Assembly: GCA_965249835.1 (NCBI GenBank)
Contig: CBDFMY010000003.1
Span: 1,178,001 to 1,242,000, forward strand
Source of the DNA: JAHRAW01 sp965249835
Lineage (GTDB): Bacteria; Pseudomonadota; Gammaproteobacteria; Arenicellales; Poriferihabitantaceae
DNA: 64,000 nucleotides
Reading direction: 5' to 3'
This document shows positions 1 to 9,137 of the stretch, one piece after another. Numbering within the stretch: the stretch's first letter is position 1; every line of letters begins with the position of its first letter. A program made the translations under genes and the position numbers. The notes under the pieces are model-generated. The model was not told the DNA's origin, ran no database searches, and worked only from the letters and a program-made list of their open reading frames with translations.

Positions 1-200
1 CCGGCATTGACTTGAAGTTTGGCGAACAACGCAAGCGCGCGCTCCCGCGCCGTGTCTTTGTCTTGCGGAGCGATCCCATCCTCCAACTCAACGCAGACGA
101 TGTCGGCGCCGCAAGCCAGTGCCTTGGGAAACATTTCCGGATAGATGCCCGGCGAAAAAATAAAACTTCGGCGCGGCCTGATTTTTGGTTCACGGTTCAT
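1..200 (-). CDS. CitE/HpcH-HpaI family aldolase/lyase, N-terminal part (cut by window edge)
   Basis: The reverse complement starts with ATG at 200 and stays open to the window edge, giving 66 residues. They read MNREPKIRPRRSFIFSPG, then a stretch with ADIVCVELEDGIAPQDKD. The FSPG opening and the VELEDG(I/V)AP motif are typical of the citrate lyase beta subunit / malyl-CoA lyase branch of the HpcH/HpaI TIM barrels, where the acidic residues help bind Mg2+. These enzymes cleave or form C-C bonds of CoA thioesters or 2-keto acids, and the substrate cannot be told from this part. The gene is divergent from the aldehyde dehydrogenase, with 226 bp between them, so the two may share a control region. 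Family is fairly sure, function open. Confidence 0.7.
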   Translation of the reverse strand, partial: MNREPKIRPRRSFIFSPGIYPEMFPKALACGADIVCVELEDGIAPQDKDTARERALALFAKLQVNA

Positions 201-426
201 TGCAATTTCCGGTCGGTTATTGATCACAAATTATGACATATCGGGAAGCAAATGGAATCGCATCCATTAATAAACCAACTACTTCGCCGTGCCTTGCTCA
301 TTTCATGCGAGAATTCGGCTCTCGCGCCGGCCTGGTCGAACACAATATCCGATAAAATAGACGCCTCGATAAAAACCTCAATCGCAACAAAACCCGCACA
401 CAAAATTTCACACCGGAGAAAACCAA

Positions 427-1902
427 ATGCAAACCTATCAGCACTACATCAATGGAAATTGGGTAGCCCCGGCATCGGGGGAATTCTTTGACAGCGCCAA
501 CCCCGGCAACGGAGAGAACTGGGCAAAGATCGCTCATGGCAATGCCGACGATGTGGACGCGGCGGTGGCGGCGGCGAAGGCGGCTTTTGAAGGCGAGTGG
601 GGCGAATGTAAACCCGTCACGCGCGGAAAACTGCTTTACAAACTGGCCGAACTCATCGAGCGCGATTTATCACACCTTGCCGAAATTGAAGTGCGCGACA
701 ACGGCAAACTGCTCAGCGAAGTGCGAGCGCAAATTCAATATATGACGGAATGGTATCGCTACTACGGCGGGCTGGCCGACAAGATTGAAGGCGCGGTGAT
801 TCCCACCGAGAAAGATGACACCCTTAATTACACGCGCTTCGAACCGCTCGGCGTGGTCGGCCTCATCACTCCCTGGAATTCGCCGCTGTTGCTTTTGGCG
901 TGGAAACTTTCGACGGCGTTGGCCGCGGGCAATTCCGTGGTAATCAAGCCGTCGGAATTCACCTCGGCCTCCACTCTTGAGTTTATGAATCTCATCAACG
1001 AGGCCGGTTTCCCGCCGGGCGTGGTCAACGTGGTCACCGGTTTCGGCGCTGAGGTCGGCGCCACTTTGGTCGCCCATCCGGACATCGCCAAAATTGCGTT
1101 TACCGGCTCCAGTTTATCCGGGCGAAACATTTACCAGTCGGCCGCCGGCGCGATCAAGCATGTGACTCTTGAGTTGGGCGGCAAGTCGCCTAACATTGTG
1201 TTTGAAGATGCCAATTTTGAAGCGGCGGTGATGGCCGCGATTTCCGGCATCTTTGGTGCCGCCGGCCAAACCTGCATCGCCGGTTCACGGTTGCTGTTGC
1301 AAAACTCCATTCACGATCGTTTTGTCGAACGACTCATCGAAGTGGCGAAGGACGCGCGGGTCGGCGATCCCATGTCACCCGACACCCACATCGGGCCGAT
1401 TACCACTCCGCCGCAGTATCAGAAGATTCTCGATTACATCGACATCGCCAATCAAGAGGGCGCGACCTGCGTGCTCGGCGGCGGGCCGTGCGCGGTCGAC
1501 GATGCACCGGGCGGGCATTTCATTCAGCCGACTATTTTCACCGGGGTCAACAACAAAATGCGCATCGCTCAGGAAGAAGTTTTCGGGCCAGTGCTCTCGG
1601 TCATTCCCTTTGAAACCGAACAACAAGCCATCGCCATCGGCAACGATGTGGACTTCGGTCTCGCCGCTGGTATCTGGACCGAGAACATCGGCCGCGCAAT
1701 TCGTATGTCGGAAAAACTTCGCGCCGGCACCGTGTGGGTCAACACCTACCGCGCCGTCAGTTACGCTTCGCCGTTCGGTGGCTATAAACGCAGTGGCATT
1801 GGCCGCGAAAACGGCATCGATGCGATCAAGCAGTATATGCAGGTGAAGTCAGTGTGGATTGCCCATAATCCCAGCACCGCTAATCCTTTTGGTGGGCGTT
1901 GA
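427..1902 (+). CDS. NAD(P)-dependent aldehyde dehydrogenase
   Basis: A 491-residue protein of normal length for the aldehyde dehydrogenase superfamily, which oxidises aldehydes to acids with NAD(P)+ in the cytosol. The visible active-site set is complete: the TPWNSP stretch with Asn151, the cofactor-binding Lys174 in IKPSE, the FTGS turn near 225-228, the general base Glu249 in LELGGK and the nucleophile Cys283 in GQTCIAG. The conserved EEVFGPV and PFGGYKRSG motifs follow near the C terminus. The ATG is preceded by CGGAG about 8 bp upstream. It stands alone, divergent from an aldolase-family gene, which fits catabolism of a small carbon compound. The substrate is not visible; betaine-, hydroxymuconic- or aminoaldehyde-type enzymes are all possible. 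Confidence 0.9.
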   Translation: MQTYQHYINGNWVAPASGEFFDSANPGNGENWAKIAHGNADDVDAAVAAAKAAFEGEWGECKPVTRGKLLYKLAELIERDLSHLAEIEVRDNGKLLSEVRAQIQYMTEWYRYYGGLADKIEGAVIPTEKDDTLNYTRFEPLGVVGLITPWNSPLLLLAWKLSTALAAGNSVVIKPSEFTSASTLEFMNLINEAGFPPGVVNVVTGFGAEVGATLVAHPDIAKIAFTGSSLSGRNIYQSAAGAIKHVTLELGGKSPNIVFEDANFEAAVMAAISGIFGAAGQTCIAGSRLLLQNSIHDRFVERLIEVAKDARVGDPMSPDTHIGPITTPPQYQKILDYIDIANQEGATCVLGGGPCAVDDAPGGHFIQPTIFTGVNNKMRIAQEEVFGPVLSVIPFETEQQAIAIGNDVDFGLAAGIWTENIGRAIRMSEKLRAGTVWVNTYRAVSYASPFGGYKRSGIGRENGIDAIKQYMQVKSVWIAHNPSTANPFGGR

Positions 1903-1932
1903 GTTTTGATGGATTGCTTTGATATGAAAAAC

Positions 1933-3264
1933 TCAACTTGAGATAAGACGCGGTTCAAAAATATTAAGAGAAGCGCGGCGCCCGCGCAGCACTTCGTTGC
2001 CTTTTGATTCAAAGTGAAAACGCGTGTGGTCGCTGAGTTGCATGGTGCGTTCGGAAATCAGGATGGAAGTGTTGCGGTCTTTGTTTAATTGTTCCAGACG
2101 CGCCGCAATGTTCACATCATCGCCGTATACGGTGTAACTCAACCGGTCCGGCGTGCCGGCGAATCCGCCGACCACGGTGCCGGTGTTGATACCGATTCGC
2201 GCTTTCAGTTTTACTCCGGTGGAGAACTCATGGTTCTCCAATCGTTGTTGAATTTCCAAAGCGGTGGCCACGGCACTGGTGGCGTGTTTGATATTGCCGG
2301 ACGGAAGATTGAAAGTCGCCAGTATGGCATCGCCCACGAATAAAATAATCGCGCCTTCATTGCGCTCGACGGGCTCGGCAATCATCGCAAAATATTCATT
2401 CAACGTGGTAATCAACGCAGTGGGCGTCAGACGTTCCGACATACTGGTAAATGAAACCAGGTCGGCGAACAAAATGCTCGCTTCGCGAGTTTCGGTTTGC
2501 GCGTCAATCAGCGGCCCTTCGGCGGTGGCGATGCGATCGGCGATTTCTCCCGGCACAAAATGCGCCAGGTTCTCGGCGGTGCTGCTTTCGACGATGGACT
2601 GAATCAGCAACTTGCGTGCGCGCGCGATGGCAAGAGTGAGCACGATGGTCACCACCATGATCGACATAATCTTGTCCACTTCCCCGCCCAGCAACACGCT
2701 GTTGGAGGTCAGGTATTCGATGTAATTGCGGGTAATCACCGAGCCCCCGGCCGCGTCGGTAATGGCGTATACCACCAGCACCAACCAACCGGCGGCGCCG
2801 ATGATTCCGGAAAGCAACACATACCCCGGTTCAAATCGCAGCGCACGCAGGGCGATGAAAATAAAAATATAAAGCAGGGTAGGCGCTTTGAGATAGAACG
2901 ACGGCGGTTGCATATACTGCAAATGAAATGACCAAATCAAACCGAGCAACAGCGCCATGTCCATCAAAATCGAAATCACCAAAAACCAAAAGGGCAAACT
3001 GGTTTTGTATGCCATCCACAGACGCAGGCAGGTGAAAATAAAATACGCGCCAAGGAACACCGGCACCGGTTCAAATTCGGCACCGGTAGGCGCGGTCTTC
3101 GGGGCCGCGATATACAATGCCGCGAAAGTGGTGAGGATGACCAGTTGAATCCAGCCGATCAACCGCTCGCTGCCGTCCTGCTGGCGCTTGATAGTAGCGC
3201 GAATAGTCGAAGGCAACGCGCCATACTCCTGGCCTCCGGAGAGCCAGGTGTGCCGTGATGCCAT
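1933..3264 (-). CDS. Membrane-anchored class III adenylate/guanylate cyclase
   Basis: The N-terminal half (about residues 40-215) has several hydrophobic helices separated by short loops, so it is probably a membrane sensor or anchor. The C-terminal half is a class III nucleotide cyclase domain. The two metal-binding aspartates are seen in ILFADLVSFTSMSERL and in ILFVGDAILATF; later come RIGINTGTVVGG and YGDDVNIAARLEQ, the usual transition-state and dimer motifs. It should make cAMP (or cGMP) from the nucleoside triphosphate. I place the start at the ATG at 3264; an in-frame TTG at 3282 directly after AGGGA is the alternative. It lies downstream of fdhC on the same strand with about 170 bp between, so co-transcription with the formate dehydrogenase genes is possible but not shown. 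Confidence 0.88.
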   Translation of the reverse strand: MASRHTWLSGGQEYGALPSTIRATIKRQQDGSERLIGWIQLVILTTFAALYIAAPKTAPTGAEFEPVPVFLGAYFIFTCLRLWMAYKTSLPFWFLVISILMDMALLLGLIWSFHLQYMQPPSFYLKAPTLLYIFIFIALRALRFEPGYVLLSGIIGAAGWLVLVVYAITDAAGGSVITRNYIEYLTSNSVLLGGEVDKIMSIMVVTIVLTLAIARARKLLIQSIVESSTAENLAHFVPGEIADRIATAEGPLIDAQTETREASILFADLVSFTSMSERLTPTALITTLNEYFAMIAEPVERNEGAIILFVGDAILATFNLPSGNIKHATSAVATALEIQQRLENHEFSTGVKLKARIGINTGTVVGGFAGTPDRLSYTVYGDDVNIAARLEQLNKDRNTSILISERTMQLSDHTRFHFESKGNEVLRGRRASLNIFEPRLISS

Positions 3265-3435
3265 GAGTTTCAGCAAGGTCAATCCCTGTTTTTGGGGCGA
3301 ATTGTCAGCCGACCGAGCACCAACTCAGTGGCACTTCTGAAGTGACGAAGCCTGAAATGCAGACGTGGTTGCGGTTCAAACGAAGCCGGCATGATTGTTG
3401 AATGAACCACTCGCCGTTGGTGGCGAATGTTCGCT

Positions 3436-4545
3436 TCAGGTGGGTGAGGTTTCAGTCCCGGTGGGTGTGGTGCTTGCGGTTGCATCGGCCTCCTGCGTGG
3501 TCTGATCTTTCACTTCCTCATACCACAAGTCGTGGTGCTGTTTTGCCCATTCAACGCTGACCCGTCCGCTGGTCATGCCCTCCAATGCGCCTTCGGTGCC
3601 GAGGGTGCCGATGTATACATGACCGAAGAACACCACGATCCAGATGATGGCGGCAATGGAATGAATCTGATGCATGTTTTGCATGGAGGCGCGAGTGTTG
3701 TCGACCAGTCCCAGTTGCGCGAGCCAGCCGATAAGCGCCAGACCGGTTATGCAGACTGCCAGCAGTCCTACCAGAATTACAATCCAATACCATATCTTCT
3801 CGCCGCCGTTTGCCTTGCCGGCGCTCGGATGTTGATTGCCGATGATGCCGCCCCCCGTGGTCAGCCACTTGATGTCTGTGGTATTGGGGATATTGTTCTT
3901 GACCCAGAACACTAACATGGCGAAAACCCCGAGAGTAAAGAACGGGCCGATGAAGTTGTGTGCGTTGATTGCCAGGGTTGCCCACAGTGAGAAACCTTTT
4001 GCGCCCAACACAGGAATCAATACCACGCGGCCGAACAACAGGCTGAGCCCGGTGATCGCCAGTATCACGAACAAAATCGCGGTATACCAGTGCATCACCC
4101 GTTCCCATAACTGCCATCTCGGCACGGTCAGCCCGGAGTGCTCCGTTTCCACTTTGATCTGGCCACGGATTGTGTAAAACAGCACGATCCCGATCAATGC
4201 GATGATAATCGCCCAGCCGCCGTAATTGGCGATGAGGCCGTTGCGCATTTGCCGCCAGTTCTGGCCGCCGTTGTTAATGAGCATGCCGCTTTCCATCCCG
4301 GAGACCGCACTGTAGCCGACATTTCCCTCGCGCGCGGCGCGCCAGAAATTGGCACGTTGGTTATCGCCATTGACGACCTGGGCGTGGAGTTCGTTGCCGA
4401 TGTTGCCATCGAAAAGCAGATACGACGCTGCAGGTAGCAACATGGCGGCGAACACGACGAGCAACAACGACCAGGTCATCGCACGCAACCGGCGGCGACC
4501 CTTATTCCCGACTTTGCTTTTAAGTTGTTTGTGTGTCATTGCCAT
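3436..4545 (-). CDS. fdhC: Formate dehydrogenase gamma subunit (cytochrome b556)
   Basis: A 369-residue integral membrane protein. After an N-terminal hydrophobic segment (about 22-45) and a periplasmic stretch rich in N, G and R, four helices carry the haem b ligands of the FdoI/FdnI family: His in RVMHWYTAIL, INAHNFIGPFF, MHQIHSIAAI and VFFGHVYIG. The subunit takes electrons from the iron-sulfur subunit and reduces quinone in the membrane. The N-terminal extension makes it longer than the roughly 210-residue E. coli FdoI and resembles the long form found with three-subunit periplasmic FDHs. The last 40 residues are polar and rich in T, E and P. It is the last clear FDH gene of the minus-strand operon. 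Confidence 0.92.
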   Translation of the reverse strand: MAMTHKQLKSKVGNKGRRRLRAMTWSLLLVVFAAMLLPAASYLLFDGNIGNELHAQVVNGDNQRANFWRAAREGNVGYSAVSGMESGMLINNGGQNWRQMRNGLIANYGGWAIIIALIGIVLFYTIRGQIKVETEHSGLTVPRWQLWERVMHWYTAILFVILAITGLSLLFGRVVLIPVLGAKGFSLWATLAINAHNFIGPFFTLGVFAMLVFWVKNNIPNTTDIKWLTTGGGIIGNQHPSAGKANGGEKIWYWIVILVGLLAVCITGLALIGWLAQLGLVDNTRASMQNMHQIHSIAAIIWIVVFFGHVYIGTLGTEGALEGMTSGRVSVEWAKQHHDLWYEEVKDQTTQEADATASTTPTGTETSPT

Positions 4546-4574
4546 GTGGGTTCTCGGTCAAAGGTTGCCAGTGT

Positions 4575-4784
4575 TTAGCGGTCCGTTTGTCCGGCAAATC
4601 GTATTCGCAACGCGGCTTCATCGCTGTTGCCAATCAATGGGTCAGCGGCACCCTGATACACGCCCGGCTCAAAGAAAGTTACATCGGTAGATTCCAGACA
4701 ACCGGACAGAGTCAGCACTACGGCAATTATGCCAAGGACGCTGATACGGTTCCCGGCACTGGCCAATGGAAGCGTGTTTTTCAT
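4575..4784 (-). CDS. Small lipoprotein inside the FDH operon
   Basis: A 69-residue protein with a hydrophobic signal segment (about 15-29) ending in a lipobox, LTLSGC, so Cys29 should be lipidated. The mature part is only about 40 residues and contains FFEPGVYQGAADPLIG. It lies between fdhB and fdhC with gaps of 29-49 bp on the same strand. I do not recognise a named family. Position suggests a small accessory or assembly factor of the formate dehydrogenase complex on the periplasmic face; this is inference from context only. Confidence 0.7.
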   Translation of the reverse strand: MKNTLPLASAGNRISVLGIIAVVLTLSGCLESTDVTFFEPGVYQGAADPLIGNSDEAALRIRFAGQTDR

Positions 4785-4833
4785 TATGCGTATCTTGCCT
4801 TGCTCAATACGGACTTTCGGTTACCGGTGATGC

Positions 4834-5424
4834 TCAGGATGTGCTTTCATATGCCGTTTCCCAGCCCCAGGTCTGCGGGCGTCCGCCGCGTTTCATGACC
4901 CGTTCGCGGTAGATGCCTGACACCATGTCGCCGTCGCCGGCAATCAGGGCTTTGGTGGAACACATCTCCGCGCACAACGGCAGTTTGCCTTCGGCAAGGC
5001 GGTTGCGACCGTATTTTTCGGTCTCCGCCGGCGAGTTGTCCTCGGCCGGCCCACCGGCGCAGAAGGTGCATTTGTCCATCTTGCCGCGCACGCCGAATGC
5101 ATCTTGCTGCGGGTATTGCGGCGCGCCGAACGGGCAGGCATACAGGCAGTAGCCGCAGCCGATGCACAGATCCTTGTCGTGCAACACGACACCGTCATCG
5201 GTGGTGTAGAAGCAGTCCACCGGACATACCGCCGCGCACGGCGCATCGGTGCAATGCATACAAGCCACCGAAATGGATTTCTCGCCGGCCTCGCCGTCGC
5301 CGAGCGTGACGACCCGCCGCCGGTTCACGCCCCACGGCACTTCGTGTTCGTTTTTGCATGCGGTAACGCAACCGTTGCATTCGATGCAGCGTTCCGCATC
5401 ACATAGAAATTTCATTCTTGCCAT
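4834..5424 (-). CDS. fdhB: Formate dehydrogenase beta subunit, 4x[4Fe-4S] protein
   Basis: Starting at the ATG at 5424 (MARMKF), which follows GGGAG at good spacing, the protein is 196 residues. It has the ferredoxin pattern of the FDH electron-transfer subunit: CIECNGCVTACKNEH, then CMHCTDAPCAAVCPVDC, then CIGCGYCLYACPFGAP, plus a further set in KCTFC and LCAEMCSTKAL. This gives four cubane clusters that pass electrons from FdhA to the cytochrome b subunit. There is no C-terminal membrane helix as in E. coli FdnH, which fits the shorter FDH type. An in-frame upstream start at 5493 would run into the neighbouring gene and lacks support. It lies 14 bp after the unknown periplasmic gene. Confidence 0.93.
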   Translation of the reverse strand: MARMKFLCDAERCIECNGCVTACKNEHEVPWGVNRRRVVTLGDGEAGEKSISVACMHCTDAPCAAVCPVDCFYTTDDGVVLHDKDLCIGCGYCLYACPFGAPQYPQQDAFGVRGKMDKCTFCAGGPAEDNSPAETEKYGRNRLAEGKLPLCAEMCSTKALIAGDGDMVSGIYRERVMKRGGRPQTWGWETAYESTS

Positions 5425-5438
5425 GATGTTGCTCCCAG

Positions 5439-5912
5439 TTAGTCCACTTGCACCCAAGTGGTGTAGGTTTGGAATTCGTCTTCGCCCGTACATTTGACCT
5501 TCGCCGTTACCGGAAACGTTCGCCAGGCGATGACGCTGATTTCATCGGCGCCCCATTCGATATTCTGCGGGAAGTAGTGTCCTTTGGGAAACGCCCACGA
5601 CACGGTTGCGCGCTGGTCGCCTATGCACCGGTCGCTTATACGCAAGGTGACTTTTTGTTGCGGGTCGAGAATGCTGAATTTCTCCAGCCAGTTGCCAATC
5701 CTGCCGCGCGTCGATTTTTGCTCTTCCTCAATGATGTCGCCGGGGTTGTTGATGTGTCCTGGATATACGCGCGACAAGTCGTGGAATAGCGGGCGCTTTT
5801 GCACCACCGGTGACATCCACGGAGTGGATGCATCGGGCAACGCCGCCCCGCTTGCGCACAGCACGGCGAGCGATACCAGAGCATAACCGGTTTTGTGTAA
5901 GTTATATCGCAT
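5439..5912 (-). CDS. Unknown periplasmic protein of the FDH operon
   Basis: A 157-residue protein with a likely Sec signal peptide: basic start MRYNLHK, hydrophobic core about 9-24, cleavage probably after ALPDA or nearby. The mature part has several aromatic residues and prolines, a central segment with DIIEEEQKSTRGRIGNW, and two cysteines in the second half (RCIGDQ and KCTGEDE) that could form a disulfide. I do not recognise a family. It sits between the 3-helix membrane protein and fdhB, with gaps of 4 and 14 bp, so it is almost certainly part of the operon. Classic FDH operons have fdhB straight after fdhA, so this gene is an extra. A role in complex assembly or in a periplasmic partner of FdhA is a guess. 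Confidence 0.72.
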   Translation of the reverse strand: MRYNLHKTGYALVSLAVLCASGAALPDASTPWMSPVVQKRPLFHDLSRVYPGHINNPGDIIEEEQKSTRGRIGNWLEKFSILDPQQKVTLRISDRCIGDQRATVSWAFPKGHYFPQNIEWGADEISVIAWRTFPVTAKVKCTGEDEFQTYTTWVQVD

Positions 5913-5916
5913 GCGA

Positions 5917-6195
5917 TTACGTGCCGCCCCCCATAGTACTAATATAGAAAACGCCGAGTGCCGGAGGGAAGACCGACGCCGCCACGTGAATCACAAAAAT
6001 GGTGCGGTGTTTGTGAGCGGGCATGTCTTTTGCCGCCGAAAAATCCCACACTGCAAGCCACAGCACGAAACTGATGAGTGTCGCCACAACGAAGGTGGCA
6101 ACCAATCCAACGAAATACATTTTACTCAGCACGACATATACCCCGGCAACGATGATGCCGATCTTGATGCTGAGGTATTCGCTGAATTTGTCCAT
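5917..6195 (-). CDS. Small 3-helix membrane protein of the FDH operon
   Basis: Taking the ATG at 6195 (MDKFSEYLS), 3 bp after the fdhA stop, the product is 92 residues. It has three hydrophobic stretches, about residues 9-23, 27-47 and 60-85, the last two separated by a polar loop with KDMPAHKHR. No cofactor motif is clear, though the loop has two histidines. I do not recognise a family. The tight spacing (2 bp to fdhA, 4 bp to the next gene) shows it is transcribed with the FDH genes. It could anchor or couple the catalytic subunit to the membrane; nothing in the sequence proves this. Confidence 0.7.
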   Translation of the reverse strand: MDKFSEYLSIKIGIIVAGVYVVLSKMYFVGLVATFVVATLISFVLWLAVWDFSAAKDMPAHKHRTIFVIHVAASVFPPALGVFYISTMGGGT

Positions 6196-6197
6196 CC

Positions 6198-9065
6198 CTA
6201 AGCCGCCCTCACCCGGCACAGCGTCACCTTGGTCTCCTGCATCTGGGTTACGGAATCATACCCGTAGGTGAAGGCGGTGTTGCCGGCTTCGCCACGGATA
6301 TAAGGTGCGGTTCCTTCGGGATATTTATCCACCAAATCTTCCCCTTCGAACCAGCCGCCGAAGTGGAACGGGACAAACACGACCCCCGGCGCGACGCGCT
6401 GGGTAGTCATCGCTTTCACTTTAATCTTTGCGCCTTCGGGGCTTTCGATCCACACCATTTCGCCGTCGCGCACGCCGTTGTCGTTGGCGTCTTTGGGGTT
6501 GATTTCGCAGAACATCTCTTGCTGCAACTCCGCAAGCCAGGGGTTGGATCGCGACTCCTCGCCGCCGCCCTCGTATTCAACCAGTCGGCCTGAGGTGAAG
6601 ATGATGGGGAAGTCTTTGGAGTAGTCTTTTGCCTGAATCGACGCATAGCGGGTCGGCAGGCGGTAGAATCTCTTGCGGTCTTCGTAGGTGGGATATTTGG
6701 CTACCAACTCTCGGTCCGGCGCATACAATGGTTCGCGGTGGATGGGCACGCGGTCCGGGAAAGTCCAGACGATGACCCGCGCCTTGGCGTTGCCAAACGG
6801 CGCCGCGCCGTGCCGGATGGCAACGCGCTGGATTCCCCCGGACAGGTCGGTCTTCCAGTTTTTGCCTTCCGCCGCGACTTTCTCCGCGTCGCTCAGGTCA
6901 TTCCACCATCCCAGGCTCTTCAGTAGTTTGTCGCTGAACTCGGGATGACCGTCTCGAATTTCGGAGCCCTTCGGCCAGGAGTCTTCGGCCAGGATGTTCG
7001 TGCCCTCGTGTTCAACCCCGAATCTGGCGCGGAAATTGAGGCCGCCTTCGGCCACCGTCTTGCTGGTGTCGTATAGCACCGGCGTGCCCGGATGTTTCAT
7101 TTCCGCGGTTCCCCAGCACGGCCACGGCAGGCCGTAGTAATCTCCATCAACCGGCCCGCCTTCGGCCTTGAGCGTGGTGGTGTTGAAGGTGTGTTTGTTT
7201 TGCATGTGCAGTTTCAGCCGTTCCGGGCTCTGGCCGGTGTAACCGATGGTCCACATGCCTTTGTTGAACTCGCGGGTGACGTCTTCCACCAGCGGTTCGT
7301 TGCCGTTCACCTGAATGTTCTTGCAGTATTCTTTCTCAAAGCCGAATTTCTTCGCGAACTTATACAAGATGGTCTGGTCGGGTAGCGACTCAAACAGCGG
7401 CTCGATAACTTTCTCGCGCCATTGCAACGAGCGGTTTGAGGCGGTAACCGAACCGTAGGTTTCAAACTGAGTGCAGGCCGGCAACAGATACACGCCGTCG
7501 GTGCGGTCGTGCATGACCGCGGCATGGGTCGGATAGGGATCGATAATCACCATCATGTCAAGTTTGGCCATGGCCTTTTTCATTTCCGGGCCGCGGGTCT
7601 GGCTGTTGACCGCATGCCCCATCCAAACCATGCAACGCAGGTTGTCGCGCTGCCCGATGCTATCCTCAAGTACGCCGTCCACCCAGCGCGAAACCGGAAT
7701 GCCCTTGTAGTTCATCGGATGAATCGGTTTGCCCGTGTCGCCCTCCACTTTCTGCGAACTGAAACGAGACTTGACCCATGCGTAATCCAGCCCCCACACC
7801 TTCGACCAGTGCTTCCAGGCGCCGTCGCTCAAGCCGTAGTAGCCGGGCAACGAATGGGATAGAACGCAAAAGTCGGTGGCACCCTGCACATTGTCGTGGC
7901 CTCGGAAGATGTTGGCGCCGCCGCCGGATTTGCCGATGTTGCCCAGTGCCAATTGAAACGCGCAGTAAGCACGGGTGTTGTTGTTGCCGATGGTGTGCTG
8001 GGTTCCGCCCATGCACCACACAAACGTCGCCGGGCTGTTTTTCGCCATCATCTCGGCGGCGGTCTTGACCGCATCCTCCGGTGCGCCGGTGACCCGTTCG
8101 GTTTCTTCGGGGGTCCACTTCGCCACTTCGGCGCGGACTTCATCCATGCCGTATACCCGCTGGCGGATGTATTCCCGGTCTTCCCAGTTGTTTTCGAAGA
8201 CGTGCCACAGCATGCCCCAGATAAAGGCGACATCGGTTCCCGGCCTGAGCCGCACAAAGTGGTCGGCGTGGGCCGCGGTTCGGGTGTATCGCGGGTCAAT
8301 GACGATCATCTTCGAGCCGTTTTCCTTGGCGCGGAAGATGTGCTGCAACGACACCGGATGCGCTTCCGCCGGATTGGAGCCGATGAACAGCATGCACTTG
8401 CTGTTGTGCATGTCGTTATAGGAATTGGTCATGGCGCCATATCCCCAGGTATTGGCCACTCCCGCAACGGTGGTGGAGTGGCAGATGCGCGCCTGATGAT
8501 CGACGTTGTTGGTTCCCCACATGGCGGCGAACTTGCGGAACAGATAGGCCTGCTCGTTGCTGTGCTTGGCGGAGCCCATCCAGTATACGGAATCGGGGCC
8601 GGATTCCCCGCGAATCTTCAACATGCCGTCGCCGACCTCGTTGATGGCGTCGTCCCAGGACATGCGTTTCCATTTGCCAGCCACCAGTTTCATCGGATAC
8701 TTGAGGCGACGCTCGCCGTGTCCGTGTTCGCGCACCGAAGCCCCCTTGGCGCAGTGGGCACCGAGGTTGAACGGCGAATCAAAATCCGGTTCCTGACCGG
8801 TCCACACTCCGTTCTGTACTTCCGCGACCACGCCACAACCCACCGAGCAGTGCGTGCAGACGCTCTTTTTGATAATGGTTTCGCCTCTCGCCGATGATGC
8901 GCTGGCGGCGTGTGCTTTTTTGACTCGGTTCGGTGCCAGCATGGCGGCAGCACCGGCACCCATGGCGAGGCCTGAACGTTGCAAAAATGCGCGACGGTTG
9001 ATGGCCTGGCCGACCTCAAAACCCCGTTCGGTCCCGTTGCTCGGTTGTTTTCTGGTTAATTTCAT
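6198..9065 (-). CDS. fdhA: Formate dehydrogenase catalytic subunit (Mo/W-bis-MGD)
   Basis: A 955-residue molybdopterin oxidoreductase that oxidises formate to CO2 in the periplasm. A twin-arginine signal is visible at the N terminus (NRRAFLQRSGLAMGAGAAAML, about 23-43), so the folded protein should leave by Tat. A [4Fe-4S] site follows with Cys70, Cys73, Cys77 and Cys105. The metal ligand is Cys195, followed by His196 (ARICHSTTVAG), the Cys-His pair typical of formate dehydrogenases. The codon is TGC, so it is not a selenoprotein. Later regions include MGGTQHTIGNNNTRA and the C-terminal MGD-binding domain. It has the same strand and order as its Tat-peptide chaperone (TorD type) and its small Tat partner upstream. 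Confidence 0.96.
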   Translation of the reverse strand: MKLTRKQPSNGTERGFEVGQAINRRAFLQRSGLAMGAGAAAMLAPNRVKKAHAASASSARGETIIKKSVCTHCSVGCGVVAEVQNGVWTGQEPDFDSPFNLGAHCAKGASVREHGHGERRLKYPMKLVAGKWKRMSWDDAINEVGDGMLKIRGESGPDSVYWMGSAKHSNEQAYLFRKFAAMWGTNNVDHQARICHSTTVAGVANTWGYGAMTNSYNDMHNSKCMLFIGSNPAEAHPVSLQHIFRAKENGSKMIVIDPRYTRTAAHADHFVRLRPGTDVAFIWGMLWHVFENNWEDREYIRQRVYGMDEVRAEVAKWTPEETERVTGAPEDAVKTAAEMMAKNSPATFVWCMGGTQHTIGNNNTRAYCAFQLALGNIGKSGGGANIFRGHDNVQGATDFCVLSHSLPGYYGLSDGAWKHWSKVWGLDYAWVKSRFSSQKVEGDTGKPIHPMNYKGIPVSRWVDGVLEDSIGQRDNLRCMVWMGHAVNSQTRGPEMKKAMAKLDMMVIIDPYPTHAAVMHDRTDGVYLLPACTQFETYGSVTASNRSLQWREKVIEPLFESLPDQTILYKFAKKFGFEKEYCKNIQVNGNEPLVEDVTREFNKGMWTIGYTGQSPERLKLHMQNKHTFNTTTLKAEGGPVDGDYYGLPWPCWGTAEMKHPGTPVLYDTSKTVAEGGLNFRARFGVEHEGTNILAEDSWPKGSEIRDGHPEFSDKLLKSLGWWNDLSDAEKVAAEGKNWKTDLSGGIQRVAIRHGAAPFGNAKARVIVWTFPDRVPIHREPLYAPDRELVAKYPTYEDRKRFYRLPTRYASIQAKDYSKDFPIIFTSGRLVEYEGGGEESRSNPWLAELQQEMFCEINPKDANDNGVRDGEMVWIESPEGAKIKVKAMTTQRVAPGVVFVPFHFGGWFEGEDLVDKYPEGTAPYIRGEAGNTAFTYGYDSVTQMQETKVTLCRVRAA

Positions 9066-9137
9066 TGAAGTGACTCCTGAAATCGCTTTGCGTTTCGTTG
9101 CGATAGTGTTTGATTGGATGACTGACGGCGAATGAGC

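Noticed and set aside
4834..5493. Longer FdhB start at 5493
   Set aside because: The added 23 residues are not conserved in type, overlap the upstream gene, and the internal ATG at 5424 has a good GGGAG site.
7896..8897. 333-residue open frame on the plus strand inside fdhA
   Set aside because: Antisense to the catalytic subunit with all its motifs; no family, no start signal.
6198..9065. FdhA as a selenoprotein
   Set aside because: The metal-ligand codon is TGC (Cys195) and no in-frame TGA is present.
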